Positions 35,294 through 44,820 of a DNA stretch of 62,231 bases are shown here, one piece after another; within the stretch, counting starts at the first letter, position 1; each line of letters opens with the position of its first letter. The stretch is taken from NCBI GenBank assembly GCA_040754075.1, contig JBFMDH010000041.1, positions 1 through 62,231 of the forward strand. Reading direction: 5' to 3'. The notes below the pieces were generated by a model. The model ran no database searches. It had not been told where the DNA came from and saw only the letters and a program-made list of their open reading frames with translations. Both the position numbers and the translations under genes were made by a program. This DNA comes from Acidobacteriota bacterium. GTDB lineage: Bacteria; Acidobacteriota; Blastocatellia; UBA7656.

Positions 35294-36895
35294 ATGATGA
35301 AAAATAAAATTTTTATCTGGCTGATGCCATCAATTGGGGATGTCCTCTTTTTAAGAATATTGTTCAATATTCTTACGGTTGGAACGGCGCTGTTATACGA
35401 TGGGGATACCGGCTGGCATTTGATAACCGGCGAAAATATTTTAAAGACCTGGCAAATTCCTTTTCACGACCCCTACTCGCACACCTTACCTGAAACTGCA
35501 TGGACAGCCCACGAATGGTTAGCCGAAGTTATTTTTGCTTTCATCCATCGATGGATGGGATTAAATGGAGTGGTGATATTTTCGGCTATTCTAATCGCTT
35601 TAACCTACTTTCTGCTTTATCGCTTTTTGCTCTTTAGAAAAGTCAGTCCGATGATCGCCGTATTTTTTACGGCAATCGGCGCGTGGGCATCTTCACTGCA
35701 CTGGTTGGCGCGTCCGCATATTTTCTCTTTTTTATTTACCTTGGCTTTTTTCATCATTTTGGAACTGCATCAGCGTGAGGGAATAAATTATTTAAAGTTT
35801 TTACCGGTTTTAATGTTGGTTTGGGTCAACCTGCATGGTGGATATATCTTCGGATTGATGCTGGTGGGAATTTATCTGGGTGGCAATTTAATTATTGCTC
35901 TTACCATTTCAGAAAGGCGTGAAGCCGCCAAAAAATCCTGCAAGTCACTCGCCATGATTTTTGGCATTACGTTACTGGCTACCTTCTGCAATCCACAGGG
36001 ACCGGCGATTCTCTATTTTCCATTTCATCTCATCGGACGGCAATTCATTATGGATAATGTGGCTGAATGGTTATCGCCAAATTTTCACAAACATGGTGTA
36101 TTTGAATTTGTATTGCTTTTTTATCTTGGAATTTTAATTTTTTCAAAACGAAAGCCGGGGTTAATCGAAAGTTTGCTGGTTTTGCTGCTTGTTCATATGT
36201 CTCTTTACTCAGCCAGATACATTCCACTTCTAGGGCTAATTGTCACCCCGATGGCTGCCATACGATTTACTGAAGTTTTTGACGGACTTATCAATTATGT
36301 AACATCAGTTAAATTAATTGGTGAATTGCGAGAAATATTCTTAAAAATTTCTGCCAACATTACCTCATTGGAAACCCGCTTTAATAAACATCTCTGGATA
36401 TGGGTTGGCATTCTGGGGTGTTTGGCAATTGCATTAAACGGCGGAAAATTAGGAGGCAAACAACTGTGGGCTTTTCAACACGACAAAAGCCGTTTCCCTG
36501 TAGAAGCGATGGAGTTTGTCTTACAAAATGAAATCCCCGGAAGGATGTTCAACAATGATAGTTGGGGTGGCTATATCATTTATAAAAGCTACCCCAACTA
36601 TAAAGTGTTCATGGATGGGCGTTCAGATATGTACGGCGTCCCTTTGCTTAAAGAATACGTCAAAGTCGCAACTGCTCAACTCGGATATGAAGAAGTATTG
36701 GATAAGTATGATATAAGTTGGGTCATGTTCAATGCCAATTCACCCATCTGCCAACTGCTCATAGCAAGCGGGAAATGGAAACTGGTTTATGCCGACACCA
36801 CGGCTAACATTTTATTAAAAGATACTCCCAAAAATCAGGGACTCATAATTCAGCATAAAGATGTTGTTTTTTTGCCCAAAGATGATAAGGATTAA
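35294..36895 (+). CDS. Polytopic membrane protein, GT-C-like
   Basis: A 533-residue protein with about ten to twelve hydrophobic segments and a soluble tail from about residue 395. The first loop contains YDGDTGWHLITGENIL, HDPYSHTLPETAWTAHEWLAEV. Aspartates after the first helix resemble the GT-C catalytic loop. Further features are WLARPHIFSFLF and WVNLHGGYIFG. The tail (FNNDSWGGYIIYKSYPNYKVFMDGRSDMYG) is typical of a widespread uncharacterised bacterial family. Sugar and acceptor are unknown. It is convergent with the paralogous pair that follows. Confidence 0.6.
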   Translation: MMKNKIFIWLMPSIGDVLFLRILFNILTVGTALLYDGDTGWHLITGENILKTWQIPFHDPYSHTLPETAWTAHEWLAEVIFAFIHRWMGLNGVVIFSAILIALTYFLLYRFLLFRKVSPMIAVFFTAIGAWASSLHWLARPHIFSFLFTLAFFIILELHQREGINYLKFLPVLMLVWVNLHGGYIFGLMLVGIYLGGNLIIALTISERREAAKKSCKSLAMIFGITLLATFCNPQGPAILYFPFHLIGRQFIMDNVAEWLSPNFHKHGVFEFVLLFYLGILIFSKRKPGLIESLLVLLLVHMSLYSARYIPLLGLIVTPMAAIRFTEVFDGLINYVTSVKLIGELREIFLKISANITSLETRFNKHLWIWVGILGCLAIALNGGKLGGKQLWAFQHDKSRFPVEAMEFVLQNEIPGRMFNNDSWGGYIIYKSYPNYKVFMDGRSDMYGVPLLKEYVKVATAQLGYEEVLDKYDISWVMFNANSPICQLLIASGKWKLVYADTTANILLKDTPKNQGLIIQHKDVVFLPKDDKD

Positions 36896-36917
36896 ACCCT
36901 TTCCACATTCTGAAAGG

Positions 36918-38576
36918 TTACTTTGCAGAAGCCTGAATAAGATAAATGACACACCGCCCATCACTAGAGGTAAAAACCGGAAAAAATAAATGAGGAGATT
37001 CCTTTATAAGTAATTTATAAGCTTTTTGATATTCATCCGCTTGTGATTCTAATTCCAAATCTGTTGATGTAAGTATCAAATATTTGACATTGTTTTTAGT
37101 AATGAGGTTATTGATTATTACTTTTTTTTCTTCCAAATCAGACTGATTCCCTACAATTTTCCCTCCATCTTTTAAGGGAGATGACCGGATTGCTTTACGA
37201 TTGGTGTACAGATAGTACAGCGGGTCGCGATAACACATAAGAATATCATCTTGTTCGGTATTTTCAGTTAGCCAATATATCGCCTCTAAATCTTCGTTGG
37301 CTCGTTCAATATATTTTTTCTTTAGAGATGTGACCGAATAATAGACGCCTAATCCATAATAAGTGGCACCAAATCCGATGATTACACTAATGATTATAAA
37401 GATGACCCCAACACTCATTCCACCGGAGATGGTCAACCCTGCACTGACCTCTTTTCTTAATAACATCGCTAAATTTAAAAGTTCCAAGATGAGAAATAAA
37501 ATTAGAAAGGGCAGGATTGGCACCAGAAAGCGATCATAGGCTGAATAGGGCCAGATCAATTGAAGCGCGAGATAAGTCAAAACATAAAAATGCAGTAACC
37601 GAAATCCCTTTGATGATATTTGCCTGATGAATCCGATTATTGTGAAAATTAGAGTAAGAAACAACAAAATGACAACCAGAATAATCTGTTCAGGACTGTA
37701 ATTTTGTATCCAACTATAAGGCATTCCTAAGCAGGTTAGCGGAATTGAGACGACAACAAGCATTAAAATATTTTTACCAATAATTGATAAAAATGTGACC
37801 CCGTATGATTGCCCAGTCTGTACCTGTGCATCTTGAATAACATTATTCAACGTTTGGAAATAGCTTTCATAGTAGGCGGCATTCGCCCCTCCGTCCGTAG
37901 GTTTATTCATGTATCCCCAAATTACCCAAGTCGCAATTAAGGCGCATCCGATTGTAATGGGGATTAACCCTCGCCGAAGTTTCCCACGAAAAAAATAATA
38001 TAAGACAACAGACCATAAAATCGTTATACCAGTTGACCGGGTTAAAAATCCCAGTCCAATGATTACGCCAACAAAAATTCCTTTTACCCAATTCCATTCC
38101 TTTTTTTCATACTCTTCTGCCAGGTATAAAGCCCCTATTGAAATCGCCGTATAAAACATTTCCACATAAATTCCCGAAGATAAAATAATCGTCCGCAAGT
38201 TAATGGCAAATACGGCAATAGTAATTACAGCAATCAATTTAGAAGAATAATCTTGTTTGGTGAGGTAATACCAAATTATAAAAAATGAGAGCAGGCTAAC
38301 TATTGCTGATAAGCTCATCATCGCGGGTATATTGTCGGGAAAGGTGGGGTTTACCCGCCAGATTAATGATAATAAAAAAGGATGGAGTGGAGGAGATTTT
38401 GTCTGTACAGGCTCTCCGGGCAAACTGATAATTCGATACCCTTGATCTGTCGCTAAAGATTTTGCTGTTGCCACATAAACGGCATCGTCGTGGTAAAATC
38501 CAAAACTAAGCGGAGTGATTGCGTTAATGTAAATCGCAAAGGCAACAACCATTATTGTAAGCAACCCTTTTTTCAT
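36918..38576 (-). CDS. GT39-like membrane glycosyltransferase, paralogue A
   Basis: A 552-residue polytopic protein. The first periplasmic loop begins FGFYHDDAVYVATAKSLATD, where the DD pair after helix 1 is the hallmark of GT-C/PMT (ArnT-like) enzymes. It is followed by GYRIISLPGEPVQTKSPPLHPFLLSL. About ten further helices and a soluble tail with MCYRDPLYYLYTNRKAIRSSP follow. Such enzymes transfer sugars from lipid carriers outside the membrane. It overlaps its upstream neighbour by four bases (ATGA) and is clearly its paralogue. The pair looks more AT-rich than flanking genes, possibly from a separate origin. Confidence 0.72.
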   Translation of the reverse strand: MKKGLLTIMVVAFAIYINAITPLSFGFYHDDAVYVATAKSLATDQGYRIISLPGEPVQTKSPPLHPFLLSLIWRVNPTFPDNIPAMMSLSAIVSLLSFFIIWYYLTKQDYSSKLIAVITIAVFAINLRTIILSSGIYVEMFYTAISIGALYLAEEYEKKEWNWVKGIFVGVIIGLGFLTRSTGITILWSVVLYYFFRGKLRRGLIPITIGCALIATWVIWGYMNKPTDGGANAAYYESYFQTLNNVIQDAQVQTGQSYGVTFLSIIGKNILMLVVVSIPLTCLGMPYSWIQNYSPEQIILVVILLFLTLIFTIIGFIRQISSKGFRLLHFYVLTYLALQLIWPYSAYDRFLVPILPFLILFLILELLNLAMLLRKEVSAGLTISGGMSVGVIFIIISVIIGFGATYYGLGVYYSVTSLKKKYIERANEDLEAIYWLTENTEQDDILMCYRDPLYYLYTNRKAIRSSPLKDGGKIVGNQSDLEEKKVIINNLITKNNVKYLILTSTDLELESQADEYQKAYKLLIKESPHLFFPVFTSSDGRCVIYLIQASAK

Positions 38577-40207
38577 TTTGTCTCTTCAATAATTTTGTAG
38601 ATTTCACACCGTTCGTCTGTTGTTTGAAAGACACGAACAAAGGTCTCCTGATTTTGTTCAATTAATTTCCTGTAGGTTGTTCTATAAAGCTCACCGTCAT
38701 TTTCAAATTCAAAATCGGTCGAAGATAATATTAAATATCGAGCGTGGTTCTCTCGTATAATACGAAAGAGCGCCTGCCCTATCTCCGTTTCAGATACATT
38801 TGTGCTTACCAAATTTCCCCCCTCCTTCAACGGAGTAGAGCGAGTTGCTTTACGACCTGTGTACATGAAGTAGAGAGGATCATGGTAACAAACCAAAACA
38901 TCAGAAACCTCTGTATGATTTTTTATCCAGCGAATGGATTCTGAATCCTCCAACACGCTACTACTTAATTTGTTTGAACTTCTCAGGCTACCCCCAATTC
39001 CCTTCGAGTAATTGACGAATCCAACGATCAAAATACTGATGAGCATTACTCCTAAGAAAAAAGCAATCAATTTATTCAGGGTTGTTTTTCCAAGTGTTAG
39101 TTCTTTGTGAACAAGTAAGGTTAAAGTTTCTATGCCTTGAATAAAAAACAATAGTAGAAAGGGAAGTAATGGCATCAAAAAGCGATCATACGCGCGATAT
39201 GGCCAAATTAAATGCAGACCCAGATAGAAGAGAATATAAAAATGGAGGAAGCGAATCTCTTTTTTAAAAGTTTGACAGAAACTCACGATCACAAAAACAG
39301 CAGCAAAACCGAAATGCATAATATATTCTTTCGATGCCCCAATACACACCAGTGGTATTGCTGCTAATAAACCAATAGCATTTTTGACAACTATTTTTAT
39401 TAAAATCAGGATTACAGGGTATCCTGTTTGGTGTTGTACATCGTCTATCACATTGCCCAAGGTTTGGAGATAGGATTCAAAATAAGCCGTGTTAACGCCA
39501 GCAAAGGTCGGCATGTTTAAGTAGCCCCAAACCACCCAACTGACAATAAAGATATTCGCAATAATTAAAGGTATTCCTGCCTGAAGGAATTTTTTATGAT
39601 AAAAAAAAAGTGCTCCAACCGTACCAATTAACGCGATACCCGGAGACCGCGTTAAAGATGTTAAACCTATGACAATTCCAACAAATATCCCATTGAACCT
39701 GGATATTTCGTTCTTTTCATATTTCTCGGCAAGATATAACCCTGTAATTGAAATTGCAGAATAAACCATTTCCGTATAAATACCGCAGGAAAGAACGATG
39801 GTACGCCAGTTAAGAGCTGTTAAACCGATAATAATCAGGGCTCGCCATTTTGTCGCATATCCCAACCCCGTTAAATAAATCCATACAATCACCAGAGAAA
39901 AAATGGCAAACAAAACCGACATATTCATCATTAAAACAAGATTTGTGGGGAAATCGGGATTAATCCGCCAAATTAATGAGAGGAGGAGCGGATGCAAGGG
40001 TGGCGATTTAGTCTGTACAGGTTCATTGGGCAAACTGATGATTCGATAGCCCTGTCCGGTAGCCAGCGCTTTGGCTGTTACAACATAAATACTATCATCG
40101 TGATAATAACCAAAACTGTTCGGGCTAATTGAATAAATGTATAAGAACGACGCCACGACTAAAACGAGAGCCAGATATAACTCAGGTAGGGTGAAAATTT
40201 TTCTCAT
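38573..40207 (-). CDS. GT39-like membrane glycosyltransferase, paralogue B
   Basis: A 544-residue paralogue of the adjacent gene. It shares YHDDSIYVVTAKALATGQGY, LPNEPVQTKSPPLHP, the GIYTEM.YSAIS helix and the tail motif VCYHDPLYFMYTGRKATRS. The DD of the first loop is intact. The tandem order and ATGA overlap point to a local duplication followed by divergence, and to joint expression. Acceptor and donor cannot be told from sequence. Confidence 0.72.
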   Translation of the reverse strand: MRKIFTLPELYLALVLVVASFLYIYSISPNSFGYYHDDSIYVVTAKALATGQGYRIISLPNEPVQTKSPPLHPLLLSLIWRINPDFPTNLVLMMNMSVLFAIFSLVIVWIYLTGLGYATKWRALIIIGLTALNWRTIVLSCGIYTEMVYSAISITGLYLAEKYEKNEISRFNGIFVGIVIGLTSLTRSPGIALIGTVGALFFYHKKFLQAGIPLIIANIFIVSWVVWGYLNMPTFAGVNTAYFESYLQTLGNVIDDVQHQTGYPVILILIKIVVKNAIGLLAAIPLVCIGASKEYIMHFGFAAVFVIVSFCQTFKKEIRFLHFYILFYLGLHLIWPYRAYDRFLMPLLPFLLLFFIQGIETLTLLVHKELTLGKTTLNKLIAFFLGVMLISILIVGFVNYSKGIGGSLRSSNKLSSSVLEDSESIRWIKNHTEVSDVLVCYHDPLYFMYTGRKATRSTPLKEGGNLVSTNVSETEIGQALFRIIRENHARYLILSSTDFEFENDGELYRTTYRKLIEQNQETFVRVFQTTDERCEIYKIIEETK

Positions 40208-40344
40208 TCTGTGAACTGCGGCTTAACAACCGATGGTTATGTTTCGTATAAAACAAAATCCTTCCTTTGAAAGTGAATCATCGCTATTTCCCCTCTATTG
40301 AATAATGCTCAGGTTGAGTATTTACTCACATTTCCAGAGCATTT

Positions 40345-41346
40345 TTATTTCGTCGTTGGTGGGCTGACTTTTATTGAATCATTTTCGCGCGTCAGATTAT
40401 AAGCGGCTACCCCTCCACCGATGGCGGCAGCTACGCCAACCACAATCCATCCATTTCTGGATTTATTGGAATAAGAATCGACTTCGATTTGTCCTGTCCA
40501 GGTGTCGCCCGTCGCTTCGATCACCGCGGTTACTGAGGTCGTGCCTTTGGTTCGTCCGGCATTAAATGGAACCGTCGCAATTCCTTCGTTATTGGTTAAT
40601 GTGGAAAAAGTCGTGCTTGCCATCGTTCCCAATCCCAAAGTTCCCAATCCTTTGACGGTTGACGGAGCTAATGAAAACATGACTGGCACTTCAGCCAGCG
40701 GCTTATTATTTTCATCCCTAATCTGCACACGAATATTGCTCAATTGTCCGTAGGGCACTTTATAAGTATCACCTCGACCTACTGCCTGAATGGTATATTT
40801 TTTTTGCCGATAACCGGCTTCAACGGTCAGGTTCCCTTCGGTTAATTCATATGAAGCCCTGCCTTCTTTAATGTCGATATGAAACCTGGCACCCGGCGTA
40901 GAAGTGAAAACCAGACCACCCGCTTGAATAAACCCTGTGGCATTTTTATTCAAAGCTACAGAAATCTCTCCACTCATCAATGAGGCAATTAATACACCAC
41001 CTTTTTGCTCGCTCGGTGATTGATGGTTGGTCGCCAATCGAACCAACGTTCCTCTGGCGAGTTTTACTTGTCCGATTGTATCCATCTCTACCAGTGTGCG
41101 CCCTTGACCATGTAACAGGTCGCCGTTCCAAATCGCTCGTTCACCCCAAACTTGCCGACCGTTGATGGTTAATGAACTGTGACGGATGATCTCGCCTTTC
41201 ACAACGCCAATCGGCGCAACAGTCGCTATGGCATACAACCGTATCAGATTTTCCTCATCCCGATTATCTGCAAAGGTGAGTTTTGGGATTAGCATTATGG
41301 TTAATGCGGCGATCAGCAATAGAACGAGTGAATGTTTAGTTTGCAT
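40345..41346 (-). CDS. FecR-domain and Ig-like secreted/membrane protein
   Basis: A 333-residue protein. It has a signal peptide (about residues 5-26), then a FecR-like domain (LLHGQGRTLVEMDTIGQVKLARGTLVRLATN; GLVFTSTPGARFHIDIKEGRASYELTEGNLTVEA), an Ig-like/Big-1-type domain (IRVQIRDENNKPLAEVPVMFSLAP...NNEGIATVPFNAGRTKGTTSVTA), and a C-terminal glycine-rich hydrophobic helix (GWIVVGVAAAIGGGVAAYNL). No sigma factor or TonB receptor accompanies it, so it is not a classical FecIR regulator. I use ATG 41346, after GAAGAGG; an upstream ATG at 41370 would include that ribosome site. It lies downstream of the beta-helix gene on the same strand. Confidence 0.75.
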   Translation of the reverse strand: MQTKHSLVLLLIAALTIMLIPKLTFADNRDEENLIRLYAIATVAPIGVVKGEIIRHSSLTINGRQVWGERAIWNGDLLHGQGRTLVEMDTIGQVKLARGTLVRLATNHQSPSEQKGGVLIASLMSGEISVALNKNATGFIQAGGLVFTSTPGARFHIDIKEGRASYELTEGNLTVEAGYRQKKYTIQAVGRGDTYKVPYGQLSNIRVQIRDENNKPLAEVPVMFSLAPSTVKGLGTLGLGTMASTTFSTLTNNEGIATVPFNAGRTKGTTSVTAVIEATGDTWTGQIEVDSYSNKSRNGWIVVGVAAAIGGGVAAYNLTRENDSIKVSPPTTK

Positions 41347-41385
41347 CTTCCACCTCTTCTCTTTTGACATATGGCGATATTCGCC

Positions 41386-44300
41386 TCACTGGCGTATTTT
41401 CCTGCCGGTTGCCGGTTTTTGCGCTAGCGGGAAATTCGTGAGATTGATTCCCGGTAAAAGTAATTTATTAGCAAGCCAATCTTGTTGAAAAATTGCGGAT
41501 TCGAGAATCAGGTTGGCAGTATCTCCGGGTACGGAATTTGCCGAAACATTCGATTCACTATCAAACACCGTCACCTTTATGCCAACTATCCCTTTGTTAT
41601 CCTTTGCACCGGTGAATCGTTGAACGACTGTGAAACTTTGTCCTCGAACAAAGTTTCCATTGCTGACCAGCGGCGCCAAATCAACGCTCAATTCCTGTTG
41701 CACGAGACGACCATCTTTATCAAAAAATTGATAACTGGCGCGATTCACATCCAGGTTGGGGTCATAGATGGTATATTCAACAATGAATTCATCATCAACT
41801 CGCGCGAAGGTTACCAGCGGTCCACGTCTTGGCGCTTCCGGGTGTGTGAGCACCACATCTTTGATCAGCCTTGCAAAAATATTAACCTCAATTCCTGCGC
41901 CACTACTCAATCGAAAAGTGATTCTGGACGAAATCGTATCCGGTAAAACTTGAATCGCCGGGAGACCTCGGATCGCGCGGTTCCGGGTTGGGATTATCGG
42001 GTTGAAAATCACCCGGAATTTCGCCTTTTGCCCCGGATTGATGGTTAGGTGTTTGAGAATTTCCATCTTCGTTAATGCCCCATCGGTGCTGACGATATAG
42101 ACCGGGAAAAGGTCTTTATCATCCGGGTCGCCGATTCTCCCATTATTCACATCGTTTCCAAGTCGCCTGACGGATTCAAGCGATAGCGTAAAGGTCGCGC
42201 AACCGGTATTTTCCACTGTCAAATTGCGCCCCTGCTGTTTAATCTCTTTTTTATTTTTGGCGCGCGCCGCTACCGGTCCATATTCAAGCGCAGCGCCACC
42301 GCCTTCAATGATCAGCGAAGCCTCTGTATGTCCCACAACCGTTAATGAAAAGCTACAGGTTGCGCGACTGCCACGCGCATCGGTCGCCACACAATTTATT
42401 AAAGTGGTTCCGACCGGGAATGTTGAACCGGGTGGGGGCGTACAGGTAACTGTCGCACCGGGGCAATTATCGAAGGCTCTCGGCAAGGCATAACTTACAA
42501 CGGGCGTACATTGACTCGATGTAGTCGTGACCATCAGATTGGCTGGACAAGCGATGCTCAATGGTTCCGTATCATTGATGATGACCGAGAACGAACAGCT
42601 TGCCGTCGCGCCACCGGAATCGGTTGCCGTGCAGGTTACGTTCGTCGTTCCGACAACAAAAGAAGCACCCGAAGGTGGTGAACATAGAACCGCTACACCC
42701 GGACAGTTATCATTGACCAAAACCGAATAAGGGACGATGGCGGCACATTGTCCCGGGTCATTGGAGCGGGTAATGGTTCCCGGACAGGTGATTGTCGGAT
42801 TCGGATTGAGCGCCAGTAATGATACCGTGGCGATATTATTGCCCGACAGCGGGTCAGGGGTTGTCGCGCTAAACACTGTTGCGGTATTCCCGATTAGTGT
42901 GCCATTTGCAATCGTACAACCTAATCGGGCAACGATGGTGATGACCGCGCTGGTTCCGGGTGGAAACGATGCAAACGTCACCGTTCGATTAGTGCCCGTT
43001 CCTGAACAGACGCCTCCACCCGATGCATTACACGATAAGATTGAAACGTTTGAAGGGAATGAATCGGTCAGCGTAACCGATGAAGCAATGTTGGGTCCCG
43101 CATTGGAAACCAGAATGGTTTTGGTAAATTCCGACCCGGTTTGAGCCGAAACCGGCATGGTAATCAACACACTTAAATCCGCAGGTTGTCCGCCTGCCAA
43201 GCCACCTACTTGAATACCGCGACAAAATTCCGAAGTGTTATTGGCAGAATCCGTTGCCGTTGCAGTAATCACTTTCCCCTGCGCGATGCTACCCGGAATC
43301 GTAACATTGAAACTGGCATTGCCACTCGCATCAGTTATTACGCTGGTGAACCCCAGGAACGTTTCTCCTTCACCAAATCCTGAGGGGTTGGAAAAGTTAT
43401 TGGAAAAAAATTCAATTCTAAATGTTCCATTGGGAAAACTGTTGAAGGTTCCCTGGATTGAGGTGCTGCCACCCGCACTGTTTGCAGTAGTCAAAACTGG
43501 AAAATTCTGCACATTATTCGCACCGTTATCAGCATCCCCAACGTCATTCGGAGTCACTCCATTGTTGCCCAAATCAATGCCCAGCGAACTGTTGCTAAAA
43601 ATGGCATTGGATAAAATCGCGTTACTCACACCCGATACCACCGCAACCCCGTTGCTGCCATTAAACGCAATGGTGTTACTGGCATTCAACGCGGCTGAGC
43701 CAATCGCATTACTCCCTGCCCCGTTGATTAGTACCCCGTTTTGCGAATTACCCAAAGCAAGCGTGCCGCCGGCATCCGTCCCAATAAAATTGCCGCGTAT
43801 CTGGTTTCCGGTTGCCGGTGCGCCAAATAATTGTATGCCATTCCGATTGGATGAAATGACATTGCGCGCAGCAGTCGTGGTGCCCCCTATGGAATTTCCC
43901 GCTCCTGAAATGAAGATGCCATCCAGGGTGTTGCCCACCGCGACGCTTCCTGAAACCGATGTTCCGATAAAATTGCCTTCAATGGAATTGCCATTGCCAC
44001 TGATGGCGATGCCGTTTCCGTTAAAGCGGTTGATGACTAATCCTCTCACCACACAATTGGCAGCCGTGATGGTTAACCCGCTGGTTGCCCCGGCACTGAT
44101 TCCATTCAGTTCGATGACAGGAGTTCCGGCAAACCCGGGCTGAGTGGTTCCGTTTATGGTGACTGCCTCAGTGATATCCGGGAGTGGGCTTAATGGCGAG
44201 ATGGTAAAGGGAGCGATTCCCGGAATATTGAAATTGATGATGTCCGCACCGGGATTGGTATTCGCATCAATGATCGCTCTTCTTAATGAACCCGGTGTGG

Positions 44301-44481
44301 GGTTGAGATTGTCCCCATTATCGTTGGTTGTCGTCACGGTGAAGGTGACGATTGCCGACACCCTTGGACTTTGGCTCTGGATTATCAAAAACAACCCAAG
44401 CACCAAACTTAAACCCAATACCCCTCGCTGCCAAACTAACTGTTTGAATAGCAGTGAGCGGATTTTCGGAATCAGTAACAT
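41386..44481 (-). CDS. Secreted beta-helix protein with DUF11 and HYR domains
   Basis: A 1031-residue exported protein. The signal segment (about residues 18-42) is followed by VTTTNDNGDNLNPTPGSLRRAIIDAN, the 'CSLREAI'-type N-terminus of large surface proteins. A right-handed parallel beta-helix follows (about 90-290; repeated NGIAISGNGNSIEGNFIGT-like rungs). Then come a DUF11 domain (about 430-555; VSNAGPNIASSVTLTDSFPS), two HYR repeats (about 560-730; CPGTITRSNDPGQCAAIV and CTATDSGGATASCSF with paired cysteines), and a C-terminal Ig-like region. The function is probably surface adhesion or a structural role; no catalytic site is recognised. GGAGG lies upstream of the start. Confidence 0.82.
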   Translation of the reverse strand: MLLIPKIRSLLFKQLVWQRGVLGLSLVLGLFLIIQSQSPRVSAIVTFTVTTTNDNGDNLNPTPGSLRRAIIDANTNPGADIINFNIPGIAPFTISPLSPLPDITEAVTINGTTQPGFAGTPVIELNGISAGATSGLTITAANCVVRGLVINRFNGNGIAISGNGNSIEGNFIGTSVSGSVAVGNTLDGIFISGAGNSIGGTTTAARNVISSNRNGIQLFGAPATGNQIRGNFIGTDAGGTLALGNSQNGVLINGAGSNAIGSAALNASNTIAFNGSNGVAVVSGVSNAILSNAIFSNSSLGIDLGNNGVTPNDVGDADNGANNVQNFPVLTTANSAGGSTSIQGTFNSFPNGTFRIEFFSNNFSNPSGFGEGETFLGFTSVITDASGNASFNVTIPGSIAQGKVITATATDSANNTSEFCRGIQVGGLAGGQPADLSVLITMPVSAQTGSEFTKTILVSNAGPNIASSVTLTDSFPSNVSILSCNASGGGVCSGTGTNRTVTFASFPPGTSAVITIVARLGCTIANGTLIGNTATVFSATTPDPLSGNNIATVSLLALNPNPTITCPGTITRSNDPGQCAAIVPYSVLVNDNCPGVAVLCSPPSGASFVVGTTNVTCTATDSGGATASCSFSVIINDTEPLSIACPANLMVTTTSSQCTPVVSYALPRAFDNCPGATVTCTPPPGSTFPVGTTLINCVATDARGSRATCSFSLTVVGHTEASLIIEGGGAALEYGPVAARAKNKKEIKQQGRNLTVENTGCATFTLSLESVRRLGNDVNNGRIGDPDDKDLFPVYIVSTDGALTKMEILKHLTINPGQKAKFRVIFNPIIPTRNRAIRGLPAIQVLPDTISSRITFRLSSGAGIEVNIFARLIKDVVLTHPEAPRRGPLVTFARVDDEFIVEYTIYDPNLDVNRASYQFFDKDGRLVQQELSVDLAPLVSNGNFVRGQSFTVVQRFTGAKDNKGIVGIKVTVFDSESNVSANSVPGDTANLILESAIFQQDWLANKLLLPGINLTNFPLAQKPATGRKIRQ

Positions 44482-44818
44482 ACCGAAACCTCCTTCGTCG
44501 AGTTCATACCTAAAAAGAGGGGTAAACGTAATCTATGAATTGAATCGGGTGCAGTCCTATAATCTGCACTTCAGTAGTTTTATGATTCCCTGCCGGTATC
44601 AAAATTTATTCTTTTCTGACTGGAGGGAGGTATTTCCAGGGATGAATAAGGTAATTGAATTTTGATTCGCTTAAATGCTGTTTTCCAGAAATGCATCTGG
44701 GATGATTGCCGATTAAAAATTTAGTGTGTTAATTGCGAGCTATGAATTAAGAAAAAGTGGATAGCGTGTGCGCGAGGTGACGGGTGAGCAAGGTAGTTGA
44801 ATTGATTCCCACTTTTTC
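44482..44818. other. 337-nt gap between the beta-helix and FG-GAP genes
   Basis: It should contain the promoter of the beta-helix gene, but no convincing -35/-10 pair stood out. Near its end a 12-bp perfect inverted repeat begins (separate entry). No gene-like frame with a ribosome site was found. Confidence 0.4.
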
Positions 44819-44820
44819 TT
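44749..44820 (-). terminator. Possible terminator after the FG-GAP gene
   Basis: AAGAAAAAGTGG (44749-44760) is the exact reverse complement of CCACTTTTTCTT (44809-44820). The right arm overlaps the stop codon of the FG-GAP gene, and on the minus strand the second arm carries the T-run. The loop is long (48 bases) and GC-rich inside, so an intrinsic terminator is possible but not typical. Confidence 0.4.

Noticed and set aside
40345-41346. FecR-type sigma-factor regulator
   Set aside because: No FecI-like sigma factor or TonB receptor is nearby, and an Ig-like domain follows the FecR domain.
43235-44143. 302-codon frame on the + strand inside the beta-helix gene
   Set aside because: It is antisense to a long, clearly coding protein; its composition (Pro/Leu/Ala-rich) reflects the complementary repeats.
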